Shown here one piece after another: positions 1 to 12,253 of a DNA stretch of 64,000 nt. The notes below the pieces were generated by a model. That model searched no databases and had not been told where the DNA came from. It saw only the letters and a list, made by a program, of their open reading frames with translations. Every line of letters starts with the position of its first letter. Position 1 is the stretch's first letter. Made by a program: the position numbers and the translations under genes. Source of the stretch: Certhia americana (Eukaryota > Chordata > Aves > Passeriformes > Certhiidae); NCBI GenBank assembly GCA_018697195.1, contig CM031864.1, positions 25,368,086 to 25,432,085 on the forward strand, in the 5' to 3' direction.

Positions 1-224
1 GAAACTGGGTACCAGAGCAAAACTACAAGTGGCCAAAAACAGGCAGAGGAATGCCAAATTCCCCATAAACATTGAAATCAGGAAGTAGGGGACATTAATA
101 TTGTACGCTGTGGAAAAAAATCACTATCCAAATAAATCTCTCGGAAACGAGGAATGGGCTTTTGCTGGTTAAATCATACACAAAGGATGGCCCCAGGAAG
201 AAACCTGCCACAAAACAGAACCAT

Positions 225-511
225 GGCTGCCTTTGGAGTGTCAGAAGCCCCCTGCAAACTGACACCAGGAATGTGGGTGCGTGGGCTTTGTTTCCCAGAG
301 AAAAGGGACCCGGTTCGTGTCCCGGTCCCTGGAGCTGGGAATGGGCTCCTGCCAGCTGAAATTCCGCACGGTCAAGGATGGACTCCAGACCCAAGCAGGC
401 ACCATCTAGAAACCAGGTTGCCTTTGGAGTGGTAGACGCCTCCTGCAAACTGACACCAGGAACCTGGGCGGGTGAGCTTTGTTTCCTAGTGGAAAGGGAC
501 CCTGTTCGTGT
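225..511. repeat. Two diverged copies of a ~97-bp sequence, 191 bp apart
   Basis: The stretch 225-320 recurs at 416-511 with many substitutions but the same order of words (for example 'ctttggagtg', 'ctgcaaactgacaccagga' and 'tttgtttcc' appear in both). This looks like an old local tandem duplication with a unit of about 191 bp. The GC-rich, stop-poor sequence gives long open frames on several frames and both strands, which argues against coding. I do not recognise the family. Confidence 0.7.
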
Positions 512-536
512 TGGAGTTCCACCCAAAGCCCAGGGA

Positions 537-691
537 ATCCACGGGGATGTAGAGATCCATCCACAGCCCATGGGGATCCACAGGGATGCAGAGATCCATC
601 CACTGCCCATGGGGATCCACAGGGATACAGAGATCCATCCACAGCCCATGGGAATCACAGGGATGCAGAGATCCATCCACAGCCCATGGGG
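537..691. repeat. 39-bp minisatellite, four copies
   Basis: Four consecutive units start at 537, 576, 615 and 654 (39, 39, 39 and 38 bp). Each begins 'atccacagggatgcagagat' or a close variant and ends 'cccatgggg'. Differences between units are single substitutions plus one 1-bp deletion in the last unit. The array directly follows the second copy of the 191-bp duplication. Confidence 0.93.
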
Positions 692-2830
692 AGGTGCCCA
701 CCCCAGAGCAGGTGGATCCTGGAGGAGGCTGTGATCCAGTGGGAGACCCGGTGCAGACAGGGGGCTCTGCCCCCAGGCTGGAGCAGCCTGTCCTTGGAGG
801 ATTGCACCCCGTGGAAAGCGAGACCCACGTTGCAGCAGTTTTGGGAGGGCTGTGTGTCCATGGGAGGGACTCACGTTGTGGCAGGTGTGGTAGGGGTGCT
901 GCTCGTGAGAGTGGAACCACGAATGAGAATTCATCATAGAGAACTGTCTCCTGTGGGAGGGACCCCAGGGTCCCACAGGGGAAGGACTCCTCTCCCTGAG
1001 CAGCACAAGAAAATCTCAGTAAGGAACTGACTAAAACCCTCTGCCCTGTCTCCCTGTTCTGTCGCTGGGAAGGAGGCAGGGGCTGGGGGGAAAAGGTGTT
1101 TTAAGGGCTCATTTTACTTCTCATTATCCCACTCTAACTCTGTTAGTAAGAAATTCAGTTTGAGTCTGTTTTGCCTTTGGTGTGTTTTCTCACAGTCCTT
1201 ATCTCAACTTATGAACCCTTTGTTTAGTTTTTCTTTTCTCTGCCGAGCTGTGACAGGGGAGGGTGAGTGAGCGACTTTTGTAGGTGCCTGGCATTTGTTC
1301 AGTGTCAAACCACAACACCCCATCATGTCTCTTCCAGCCTTCTTGCAGCTCGTCATACAGCAGCAGTAACTACATGTCAGTGATTGTCCCTGCACTCTGG
1401 AGAGACAAGAAGAAGCAGGAGATTTGGCACGTTAGTTCCAAATCTCAGTGTTCTGGCCAGAAGAGAGTTCAGAGGTGGGATGTGGCGTTTGCCTCCTGAC
1501 AGCAGCAGGAGAGACTATCACAATCACCAACAACAGCTCTGGAAATCTGCTCCAGGTATGAGTCCTCTTGCCCTGCTGTAACAGAGAATAACCCACCTTT
1601 TCTTCTGGAGAAGAAAATCTAGGTTCCAACTCCTACAAAAGGTGAAGAACAGGGTGCAAACCCTGAGGACTTTAAGAATTTCTACAAGAGGAAACAATGT
1701 GGGGCTAACACTGAATCACCACATTTCTACATCCTCCTCTCACAGGCCAATTACCAAACCACTTTCTCTCCTGCTTCCTGTCTTCCTCTTGTCTTTTTTA
1801 CGCTCTGTCAAGTTTTTCACATAGCTTCCTCATCCCTGCTCTATATTACAAGACTTCTCTTTATCATATTTTCCTAGTTTATCATCCAAAGACTGCCACA
1901 AATGAAGAGAAATGATGTCCTAGAGAACACTAGAGAGTGCTTTGACTTTTGGCCAATGCTCTGCTGCAACATTTATGGTATTTAATGCATATGTTTTAGA
2001 AGACTTTTTATTGTAGGTTGGGGATGAGGAGTAGATGCCTGTTTTCTGTAAAATTTCATAGATAGTCTCTACTCATGGTCTGTAGGTGCCTTTGACAAAT
2101 CCTTCTGCAGGGTGGCCTGTTTGAGTCTGATAAATGGCTGCACAATGCTGCTATCATTTATTTCACAAGAAAGGACATTAAAAATTTGGGTTTGGTTGCT
2201 TTGGGAATCAGGTGTGTACTCTGCAGTTGTCCAACAACCCTCGATCCCTGACTTGTTTAGACACAGATGATTTTTTTCGTCTGTTCCTGCTGGAGGTGTT
2301 CAGGACCAGGACATGTGCCAGACGTGGAAGTTTGTGAAATTTGTTCCTCCACTTGTGGACCTTGTGGATTTAGGTTTCCCCTCCCCGTGCACACCAACCC
2401 ACCAGACTTGTGCAAAATCAGCCACAGAGAGCAGTGGGAAAAGGAACCCACCAGGTTTCATGAATTGAAACTGCCTCCTGTGAGATTTATTTGAGCATAC
2501 CTGTTCCTGGAACACAACAGGTAGTTCTCTAAAGAACACAGAAGTATGGAACAAAACTCAAAAAAATGCCTACTTTTTTATGGTAGTCAAAGCTTTGATA
2601 TCTATTGGCAGTTTAATTCCACTGTCCTTTATCACTAGAGATGCCTGAAACTCCTTTCAAATGGAACTATTTTGATTGCTTCTGAGGTTTGAAGTAGGCT
2701 TGTTTTAACTTGTTTTTTTAAGGTAGTGTTTTTCTATTGTTGCTAAATTATCACCAAAAATTCTGATTTTTTTTATAGCTTCTGGAAAAACTAAGACATT
2801 AAGATTGAATTTAAGAAAAAGTTTGTTACA

Positions 2831-3023
2831 ATGGGGGTGGTGAGGCCCTGGCACAGGTTCTGCAGAGAAGCTGTGGCTGCCCCATCTCTGGAAAGGTCTA
2901 AGGCCACCTTGGATGGGGCTTGGAGCAGCCTGGGCTAGTGGAAGGTGTCCCTGCCCATAGTAGGGGAAGGGACTAGGTTAGCTTTATGGTCTTTTCCACC
3001 CCAAACCAGTCTGGGATTCTCTG
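2831..3023 (+). mobile_element. CR1 LINE 3' fragment
   Basis: Matches the usual CR1 tail order: 'gtgaggccctggcacagg', 'cagagaagctgtggctgccc', 'cttggagcagcctgggctag', 'ggaaggtgtccctgcccat', then a 'gggattct' end. It is 5'-truncated and somewhat diverged, typical of an old CR1 insertion. Confidence 0.9.
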
Positions 3024-4096
3024 ACCAGAGCTATACTGCCAGCTTAGCCAGTTCAGAGGCATATGAGAACAGAGAAGGCAATGCAGAACACCTGATGTAG
3101 GTGCTTAGCACAGACAGTGTGAAAAAAAAAATCTCAGCTTAATGTGATGAGTACAAAAAAAGGCTTCTTTCAGCAGTAGTCACCCTTGAGCATCCTCCTG
3201 TTGTGCATTCATTGTAATGTCTGTCATTCCCAGTCACACCAGCAACATAATAGAGTTCTTCAGTGTCTCTAATTTTTTTTGTCATTGTGCTCCCACTGTT
3301 ATGTTAATTAGATTAAACCAGACTCCCACTGAGGCTGTAACAATGATAAACATTGTAGTAATCTGTCAGCTCTCTCTGAAACCACTTTCCACAGCTTTGG
3401 AAATGTGCTGCTCCCACACACCGCACTGGTGTATATGGTAAATAATCTGCTTTGATCACATTTGTTCACATACATTGTAATAATCAACACTGAAAAATAA
3501 ACTTCTAGTGACTCACAACCTGAGGCACATTATTGATCTTTCCATTCAGCTACCATGAAGGGAGTCATGGAAGCAGAATGCATTAATGCTGCCACTTTTA
3601 ACTATACAAGACAAATATTGTGGGGAGAGAGGTCCTGCCAGAAATCTAAAATGACTGTACATTAATACTTATTTTCTTTGTCTGGGAGGATTGGAAGATT
3701 GGCTTATTCCATCTTTCCTTCTTTGCCTGAAATAGGTTCTAGCCTTTCCACTGATTGTTTATAGATAGCAGTAGATTCTGACAAATTTTAATATACTCTC
3801 AGTTCTGTGGGATTTTGCTTCCAGGCCATTAACTCCTAAATCAATATTCTGGCACATTTCTTCTGAGGAACAAAGAACAATGTAGGAATAAGGCCTGAAC
3901 TCCTTTTCTTGTCTTACTGTACAGAGACACTCAGCAACAAAGCTCTCCTCATTATATACCCTGTGGAGAATTAGGACTTCACAAATCCAGGTTCTTTACA
4001 AGTGCTGTGGAAACCCTTATTACAGATGGTTCTGTACTTCTCACTAGCCCTTTGCCTCATTTCAGGGGATCCCAAAAGGTTAAATCTTCTATATTC

Positions 4097-4112
4097 AGTG
4101 TGTGTGTGTGTG
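4097..4112. repeat. (TG)n microsatellite
   Basis: Short perfect TG dinucleotide run of about eight units in intergenic DNA. Confidence 0.9.
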
Positions 4113-5079
4113 CTGATGTATGGACATCTGCTGTGTCCATAAACCAGCATTACACATCCCATTTCTCCTCTTGCTGCAAATCTGAAGCAGATGTGTGAGG
4201 CTGCAGAGAATAGGTGTAGGGTGTATTTCTCCAAACTCTTGTTCTTGCTGCTGTTTGGAAGGCAGCAATTTGCCAAATAGCAGAACCACAGACTTTAGAA
4301 GCAAGTAACAACAGAGTCATGATCTCGCTTTTCCGTCCCTTGGCCTGAAAGAAGAGTGGAAATAGAACCCAGAAACAGTATTGTTTTGTTTTTTAGACCT
4401 CTACCCTAATATAATGCCTGTCCCCAGCACCTACTAAAGTTCATTGCAAATCCCTCATTCATAAGGCTGGCAACCGTGATCTTGGAAAGAAACTCCAACT
4501 TGCAAAGTCCTATTTAATATGCTGTGCTGAAATGTGTGTTCAGTATGCTCCAGCACCCCCAAATAAATCAGAGCTCAGCTCTATAGAACCCAAACCTGTC
4601 CAGGCTGGGACAGCATATTCAGGGAACTCCCACCATTTAGAGAGCAGAGCTGTGTTATGAAGAAATGGGCACAGCTGTTTTGGTGAGTCACATGTGGGTT
4701 TGGACCAAGGACCCTGCTGGCAAGCATCTATTTTCCATCTTTTCTTGAGGTCACTGCTGAAATTCAAGTAATTGAAAAAACAGATGAGTTAAAAGCAAAC
4801 CTCCCTAAATTATGTTTGAAACACATAGCTCAGGGATAGTCTTGCATGATTTAAGCAGCCTCTGCAAAGTGTGGCACAATCATCCACTGAGCTTCTCCAC
4901 TCAGGGAAACAGTTGGGTTGAGGATTGCCGGCTTTGACCAGTTACAAAACAAGGTAAGTCTGTGCTGCAGGAAATCTTCTAAAATAAGAGAGCAAATAGG
5001 AAAGGGATAGTCATTCATTTCCTGTAACTGATGTTTAAGCCAAAAGTCATTAAAACATATCCTGATTTCTTCTTTCAGG

Positions 5080-5150
5080 ATTTTCTCTCTTTTTTTTCTT
5101 CTTCTTCTGCTCTCTTCTCCTTTTGCCTTCTCCTTCTCCTTGTTTCTTTA
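5080..5150. repeat. Polypyrimidine (CTT/CTC-rich) tract
   Basis: About 70 bp almost entirely C and T on the plus strand, including (TTC)n and (CTTCTC)n stretches, with only a few purine interruptions. The complementary strand is a polypurine run. Such tracts can adopt triplex structure; no gene context is apparent. Confidence 0.75.
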
Positions 5151-8100
5151 AAAATATGCTTTTGGTCACTGCTTTTTAAATTTTAGTCACTATTTGTAAA
5201 GATAACACAACAGACTAAGTCATCCTCATACTTATTTTACCTTTTGCATGATTTTCAGTGCAAGCAGAAGTCTCCAGTGATTTCAGCAAAGGTTCTTGGT
5301 TGGGCAATTCACTGGAAGAAAAATAAATCTGTTTTTGCAGAAAAGAAGTTTGATTGTATCTGTCTCATGGTCCACTAGAGGGCATTATCCACCAGATAAT
5401 TATCTTAAGTGTCACCCAGGCGGCTGTTGTATACAGGCTGTTAATTGCACATAATTAGAGATCAGTAGATGTATTAATCAACTACACGTCAGCCCTCAAT
5501 ACAGAAACACTCAGTGGCACTGTTTCCATCTACAATCAGCCTCCAGCTCCTACTTGGATGCCAAGAAATTGTGTGCAGGTATTGCTTCTCCCTCCCAATA
5601 TTCTCCTATTTCTAACCTTGCTGATGTGCTGTCTTGTGTTAACACATCTAAAATATTGCACATATTTAAAATAATTGCCCACATCCCTAGGATGAGAATA
5701 GCCAGTGCTAAATTTGTTTCCAGGGCAAGCACATTTTTTCCCCACAAATGAAAAGTTCATCAGTGCAAGAGACAGCTTTACTGTGGGTTAGTCTCAGCCT
5801 GTAGTTAATCCCACAAACACATTATACCCCTCATAAATCTTTGACTTCATCTTTGCAATCTTTCTACGTAGTTATATCTTAAAAAACTATTTCCAAACAT
5901 TGTATTCAGGACTTCATTTTAATCACCCTTCTTTCCTTACTGCAGAAAGCAGGACATTGTTTGCTGAATGAGAGATTAAAACATTGTAAAAAGGGTTTAA
6001 TCATGTCCCAATTTCAGTTCAAACTACCTCTGCTAGGCACCAGAGCTGGAGCATTCTGCTTTCTTTGCCTTGACACTACTTAGACCCTTCTGAAAAGATG
6101 TGCAAAATCTTTTGAGGAAGCAATGTAAAAAACAAGATTTCTTTCCCCTCAAACCTATTTATTATTTACTATAATAAAAGTAGGAAACAAGGAGTTACAA
6201 GGAACAGCAGCTGCAGTTTGATACCTAAACTGGGTTCTGTCTCACTCACTTCCCCCTTTGCAGAGCACAGAAGCAACATTTTCTTGCTTTCCCCTCCTTA
6301 CTTATAATGAGATCCCACTCTTTTGCCTTTATCTCCTGGCCCTGGATTTCTGGGAATGGAAGAAACGAAATGAACTGCAGATCCATTTGCTACAGGGGAC
6401 AGACCATACCACAGCACCCCACAGAGAGAAGGCAGCCATGTGTGCAGTGTGCTGCTCCCATCCTATGGTACAAGCTGGCCATATTTCATGTCTGTGAAGT
6501 CCCACCTGTGTCAGGCTACATGGGTGGCTCTGAACACTGGCACAGAGGTGTCACTTTGGGCGGACAAACAGCAACTCTCTCCTCAGCTCTGGTTTTGTCT
6601 GTCAGCACATGCAAGCAGAAACATTTATTACCTTTGGTTTTGTAGTGGCTGAACAACATGTTTTAGATTAGTGGAATTAATTCTCTTACTGCCTAAAACA
6701 AAAATCCCAACAAATAAAAACATTTGTAATAAGGTAATTATCTGATTAAATGATTACATGCTCTGTTGTCCTACACCTGTTAATACACTGTCTTAAACAT
6801 CAAATGCAGAATTAATACCATCTATTAAGTGCATGCTACTCCTCTCCAAAAGTCCAATTAAGCATGTGTTCACAAATGATGCCACTAATTATCTACCTCT
6901 TCTATTTCAGTCAAATGTCTTAGTGTGCCTTGGAGACCTTTCCAAAGCTAGGGAGACATAAATGTCTTCTCAAAGAACCAATACTCTGAAAACATCATGA
7001 ATTTCTGAGTGTAAGCCCTAAGGCTGTAGATTTTGTAAATACATTTTTTTTCAGTCTAAGTGAGTTTGAGGTTTTGCCTCATGAAATATTGAAGAATGTG
7101 AATCTCAGATACTTTTTCAGTTGCATGGCCATTTCTGTGATTTGAGGGTGTACTACTTGGAACTGTCCTTTATTTATTAAACTGGCAAAACCCTTTAATC
7201 ACTGCCTGAGACTCACTTTCTGAAGCAGATAATATTATCTTCCAGCTACTTCTCAAATTCTTGGCCAGTTGCAATCTCTGTTTTTACTTTGCTGATACAC
7301 TAATTTTCTGAACATGCAGTAGAATGCTGCTATGTAAAAAGTTCTGAATTACCACCAATCACTGATAGCACCATCCTGCTGTTGTTCCCCAGCTGTGGTT
7401 GTGGGATTGTTTGGCTTGTGCCTACACTGGAATGCTTCCTGCCTCTGAAGCTGCCAAAGCTTTTGGGCTACCTTGCAAGTCTACAAGTCTAGAGTTGAGA
7501 TATTTGAGATTATTTTTCCCTTTCTTCTTATAAGCAATTTGCATCAAAGAACTTTGCCTGTCACTGTTCCCATCAAAGGTAGAAGGTTTGATGTCCCTTC
7601 TTGCTCACTGCCTGAGCAGTGCATTTCTCCATTAAATCTCTGCTGGGATCGAGTACACTGAAATTCTTGGAGGGGTAAATATAAGTCTTTGACCCTTCCT
7701 AAATGAGATCGGCTCTTTTACTACCTGCTCGTATCTGTCACTCCCAGCTCAGATTTACCAAATGCTGCTTTTAGCCGTATCTTTCCCTCTAGGGTCCCAC
7801 TGACTATCCAAATGCTGACTACACACTGGTTTTAAGTGACTTTTTTGAAAGCAGGAAAGAATAGCAGGGCCTGAATACTGAAGAGCCTGTAGTATCTCAT
7901 ACCAAACTTCTTCTCCAGAGGAATACAGCCAGTAGAGTCCCTAATTTGTACATTTTGTTCCTTGAGCAACATGGATTCTGTTACAATTCACATTTATTCA
8001 TGTTACCTTTGTGAGTAGTTAATCTGCCCCAACTCTCTCCCTCTCACTTATTTTGTTTACAAGCCTCAAGAAAAAGCAACAATCTGCAAAGTTCTGCAGA

Positions 8101-8649
8101 TTTATCACTGGAGTATTATCTTGCAGGTCTCTTATGATCCAGAAAAGGGCTTTTCCCCTTGATTTCCACTGGACATCCTTACCAGACTGCTACACCTCTG
8201 GCAGGAGGAAGAGGCATATCACAGTCACAACCACAATACCATTCTGTGCTGAGCAGTCTTGCTCAATTTCCCTTCTTTCCCATTCACAATACGAAATATT
8301 TTTCATTAAAGATCACACAGCTTGCTTGTTCTGCTTTATTTTTAAAGAAACTAAATCTTAAACTGTAGCAAAGCCATTGGTTCTGAGGTAATGTTAGTTC
8401 AGAAGAACAACCTCAGTGCCTTTTCCTCCTGCCCCATTGTACCTGAGTTGATCTTGAGCAAAGCTGCACTGCACACAGTTTGTACCCTGCACAAACGGTA
8501 AATGCCTCAGAAATCCCTCCTGTTCTGTCTGAGATGGACACTTGGCATGGGAGAAGGATTATCTTACTACTGCTAGGGCAGACCTCACCTCATCCTACCA
8601 ATGCCCATCTAGTTTTCCTTTGCTATCATTTTTTTATACCCTTACCTTG

Positions 8650-9134
8650 CGTTATTGTAATGTACCATGTTGGAATGCAAAAAATAAGACCCTCTCTGAG
8701 ACCCTCAAAGGGAGAAAAGAGTGCAGAAATTGAATTAAAGCCTTTAGAGAAATTAAAATATATTAAACCACATAAAGTAGAAGTTTTAGATTTAAGTAAA
8801 GTTAAAGTAAGTAGAAATACATTTTAAGTGCCTTAGGAGGGTGAAATATCCTAAATCCTAGTTAAATCCTAGTACCTTAGCTCTAGACATAATGAAAACA
8901 GTAGAACAGCATTTGCATTCCTAGATAGAACAGATAGAACCATTTATGTGAATAGATAGAACTATATGTGCAAATATGTGTAAGAACTGACACTGCTTTA
9001 TGCACTCTAGAACCAAATTCTACTAAGTGTAGAAAGAATATTTTAGAATTGTGTTTTTAGCTGATTGGATGATTTATGAATAAAAAGTTCCATCTGGGAC
9101 TTCATTACTCTTGCCTTTTGCTCTTACTCACACA
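8650..9134 (+). mobile_element. Possible LTR or retroelement remnant
   Basis: An A-rich stretch with repeated 'agatagaac' words is followed by an AATAAA signal at about 9077 and ends in 'cttactcaca' at about 9134, directly before a CA microsatellite. The 'ttactcaca' end resembles the end of the LTR-like element at 11559-11878. The left boundary is unclear and no target-site duplication was found, so this is tentative. Confidence 0.3.
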
Positions 9135-9234
9135 CACACACAAAAGAAAGGAAGAGGACACACAGATGATGATGATGATGAAGAAGAAGAAGAAGAAAAA
9201 AGAATCATAATAATAATAATAATAATAAAAATAA
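9128..9234. repeat. Compound microsatellite (CA)n ... (GAT)n(GAA)n(AAT)n
   Basis: A short CA run at 9128-9143 is followed by a purine-rich spacer. An uninterrupted succession of GAT, then GAA, then AAT trinucleotide units covers 9165-9234. Three adjacent trinucleotide arrays differing by one base suggest stepwise mutation and expansion. Confidence 0.92.
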
Positions 9235-9843
9235 TGCAGGAGCTGCTGTTGCTTTGCTTGGGACATAGCCAAAAACTTTAGCACAGACTTTTCAGCACTC
9301 TAAACTCTTGCCTTCGAGACTGATGTATTCATGCAATAAATAATTTTACAGCAAACAACTGCTCTCATCTATCTAAAAACACATAAAACAACTCAACAGT
9401 ACCACAGTGCAGTAAGGCACCAGCATGGATATTTTCTCTTGATTTTTCCCATCTTTTGCCTCCTATTTGCAGTTCTCCGCCTCCAGATTTTTAAAACGTA
9501 TTTTCACTTCCTTCCTTCTATATGCTGGTTTCTGAAAGGAAGTAAAGGGGTGACCTTCAATCACTTTAACAGATAATAAATATTTTACCTGGAAGGACAA
9601 CATGGAAACAATATGTCTCAGTCAACTGGAGTAATTTTCCTTACTATTACTTTGCTGCTGCAAGGAGCAGAAGAAATGTTTTCATTACAGCAGTAACAGT
9701 GGAAAGCAGGAGCTGATGAAAGCCCTCTCAGCTCTCGTGCTGCATGGTTTTGCTACCTGCTGCAGAGAACAACATGGAGCATTGTATTGTATTGAAATAC
9801 AATATTATCCATCTCCCAGGCTTGCTTGTCTGCACCTGAGTGC

Positions 9844-10330
9844 AGAATCACAGGATGATGGTATAACTAGGGCTGGAGGGGCCCTCAGGAGGTCCCTGTC
9901 CAAGCTCCAGCTCGAAGCAGGTCAGCTCTGGGGTCAGACCAGGCCACTCAGGGCTTGAACTGCCAGTGTTTGGAAAACCCCCAAGGATGGAGATGGCACA
10001 ATTTTACTGGGCAGCTGTGCTGCTATTCAGTGTCCTCATGGGGTATAGGTTTCCCCTGTATTCATCTAGAACTTCCTTGTTTTGGCTTCTTGTCACCTCT
10101 CACCTTGGCTGAGAAAAGCTTGGCTCAATAACTTCACAGGAAGGGGCTGGATGTGTAGGGTCCCCAAAGCCTTGCTGACCAGGCTGACCAAGCCCTGCTC
10201 CCACAGCCTTTCCTCTTAGGCAAAGCTCTCCAGCCCCAGCCCTCCTGGGGGCCTCCCTTGCCTCCCCTTCCTCCAGTCTGTCAAGGCCTTTCCCACGGGG
10301 AGAGACCCAAACTGGACACAGTATCAGGAT
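9844..10330 (-). mobile_element. CR1 LINE 3' fragment, antisense
   Basis: The plus strand starts 'agaatcacagg' and reads 'gggctggaggggccctcagg' and later 'acttccttgttttggcttct', ending near 'aactggacacagta'. This is the order of the reverse complement of a CR1 3' region. At nearly 490 bp it is one of the two longest CR1 copies here. Divergence from the commoner copies suggests an older subfamily. Confidence 0.75.
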
Positions 10331-10760
10331 ATGATAGGAACACTAGGGAGTGAGGGACGTGGCCCCCAGTCCCCTGGCCGTGACAGCAGTGTCCCTGTGC
10401 CAAGCAGGTCACCTGCTGGGGACCACAGCTCTGCATCTGCCCCCTGAGCACAAAACCCTCACGTTGATGTCTTGGCAGGGGGACAGCCTGCACTTGGAAA
10501 GTACTTCGCAGCCTTCTCTCACATCCTTAAAAGCAGCAAGAACGCCACATTGCAGAGGAGATCCATAGTGCCACTATTAAATCATACAGGAAATATAAAA
10601 CAGAATCAAGTAAATATTCTTAGAAATACAGTGAGATGGACACTATTAGCGTGGCTTAAATGTGTAGAATTTCTTTTTGCATCTCTTTCAGCAAAAGGTT
10701 CCTAGAAATGCTTGTAGTTTTGTTGATTTACATGCCAGTGTATAGTTTTGCATTTTCCAG

Positions 10761-10969
10761 ATTTCTTCCTGTGAAGGTGGTGAGACCCTGGCACAGGGTG
10801 CCCAGAGAAGCTGTGGCTGCCCCTGGATCCCTGGAAATATCCAAGGCCAGGTTGGATGGGAGTTGGAGCAAGCTAGGATCATGAAGGTGTTCCTGCCCAT
10901 GGCAGGGGGTTTGAACGAGATGAATTTAGGGTCCCTTCCAAGCGAAAAATTCTGGGATTCTGTGATTCC
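10761..10969 (+). mobile_element. CR1 LINE 3' fragment
   Basis: Contains the CR1 tail words 'ccctggcacagggtgcccag', 'gaagctgtggctgcccctgg' and 'gttcctgcccatggcagggg', ending 'tctgggattctgtgattcc'. It is 5'-truncated and moderately diverged. Confidence 0.92.
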
Positions 10970-11558
10970 AGCTCACCTTGCACTCTATCTGCCTTTGGAG
11001 ATCTACCTTCCTGACAACTGCCTGCTCTCATTTTGCAAATCTTATTTTTGCAGCATTAAGCATTTCTCATATAGAACAGATTTTACTAACAGTGGTACTT
11101 TAGTATCAGAACTTCTTCACTCACCTCAACCTTAATTGCAGGCAATTAACAAGAGAAGCAATTTTTACCAAAGGGCACTTCTGGTACCAAAATAACTTGA
11201 CAGGCAACATTTTCCTTTCCTTGGCACTGATGAATAGCTGAAACTTCTGGAAAAATTCAGTCATTAGTTCTGACTAGTGTCATTCTAAAGAGAGGAATGT
11301 ATCAGAATCTCTTACTCCATTCTGTACCAGCTTTGAATTTTAACATTGAAAGAGCTCAACACAACCCACTTCAGAAAAATAATTCTTTAAGAAAGCCAGT
11401 TAAAACCAAGGACTGTTAAATCCTGTCCATAGCTGACTCCCTCTGAGATTTATCTGAGACACTTGATCACACTTAGAAAACAGAGATACTATCCCTGACT
11501 AACTTACCAACGTCTTGTAAGGATTAATTATATGGACTGCAGTAAATGTCATAAGGGA

Positions 11559-11878
11559 TGTGACGGAGTAAAAGCTACTCCATAAAAATAGTTACCTAGG
11601 AATAACCTGACTTAGGTTAAAATTTCTCAAAAATATGTGAAGTTTTGCAAGGAGAGGTGAAGGTACAAACAGGACTTTTAAAACATTCTAATTATGAGAA
11701 TAGCAACTATAACACTCTAGGAGAACTTAAAATACTTCATACTGAATTGCCTTTAATAATCTGTATTGAATTGCCTTAAATGCTCCATATCGAATAATCT
11801 TAATTATGTTGCTGCATGAATAAAGACTGAAGTATTAATTCAAACTCACGTCTCATCTCTGTTCACTTTTTACTCACA
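11559..11878 (+). mobile_element. Candidate solo LTR (320 bp)
   Basis: The segment begins TGTGACGGAGTAAAAG and ends CTTTTTACTCACA, so its termini are imperfect inverted repeats with a TG...CA outline. An AATAAA signal at 11819-11824 lies about 55 bp before the right end, as expected for the R-U5 part of an LTR. Internal 'gaattgcctt' words are repeated. No target-site duplication or coding region was seen. The terminal match could be partly chance, so confidence is moderate at best. Confidence 0.45.
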
Positions 11879-12253
11879 CCAGATTTAATTACACTAAGTG
11901 CACTGCCTTGCTTTCACTATAAAAAATCTAATGCCAAGACTTGTAAAGGCACCTCTGAAAACGCAAAGCTCATAAAACCAATTTTAATTTACCAAACGTT
12001 AAAACGCAGACACGGGAAGACAAACGTTTATTTCACGTTAGGACCGCAGAGCGGGCTGGAGATGCTCGAGAGCACCTAAACGTGCATCGTAAAGGGAAAC
12101 ACCGCAAGCCTTGCTTCAGCTCCTGCCCCTTGTCTGAGGGGTGTGGGCATGGCGCTGGGCTCGGTGCCTCGCTGCCTTGCCTGCCCGGGTTTAGCTGCTT
12201 CTCGCAGCCTCCGCACTCCGGACACGTCTCTCTGGAGCGGCGTCCAAGAGTCC

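Larger units (their letters stand above)
692..12000. other. Intergenic region, no coding exon recognised
   Basis: I found no exon with a recognisable protein on either strand. Open frames here are short, overlap each other and lack flanking splice signals that would join them. Recognisable contents are CR1 fragments (2831-3023, 9844-10330, 10761-10969), microsatellites (4097-4112, 9128-9234), a polypyrimidine tract (5080-5150) and two LTR-like stretches (8650-9134, 11559-11878); the rest is unremarkable AT-rich DNA. In mammals NIBAN1 lies upstream of RNF2, but none of its exons was recognised here. Confidence 0.6.

Noticed and set aside
951..978. Short inverted repeat around 'ctgtggga...tcccacag'
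   Set aside because: An 8-bp stem with a loop of about 12 bases in GC-rich DNA is expected by chance and has no context.
95..1030. Long overlapping open frames on both strands (up to about 300 codons)
   Set aside because: They lie over tandem repeats, occur in several frames at once and match no known protein; the open frames are a product of stop-poor repeat units.
8480..8827. A 115-codon plus-strand open frame with a Lys/Glu-rich tail
   Set aside because: No homology recognised, no splice context, and its second half lies in A-rich possible retroelement DNA.
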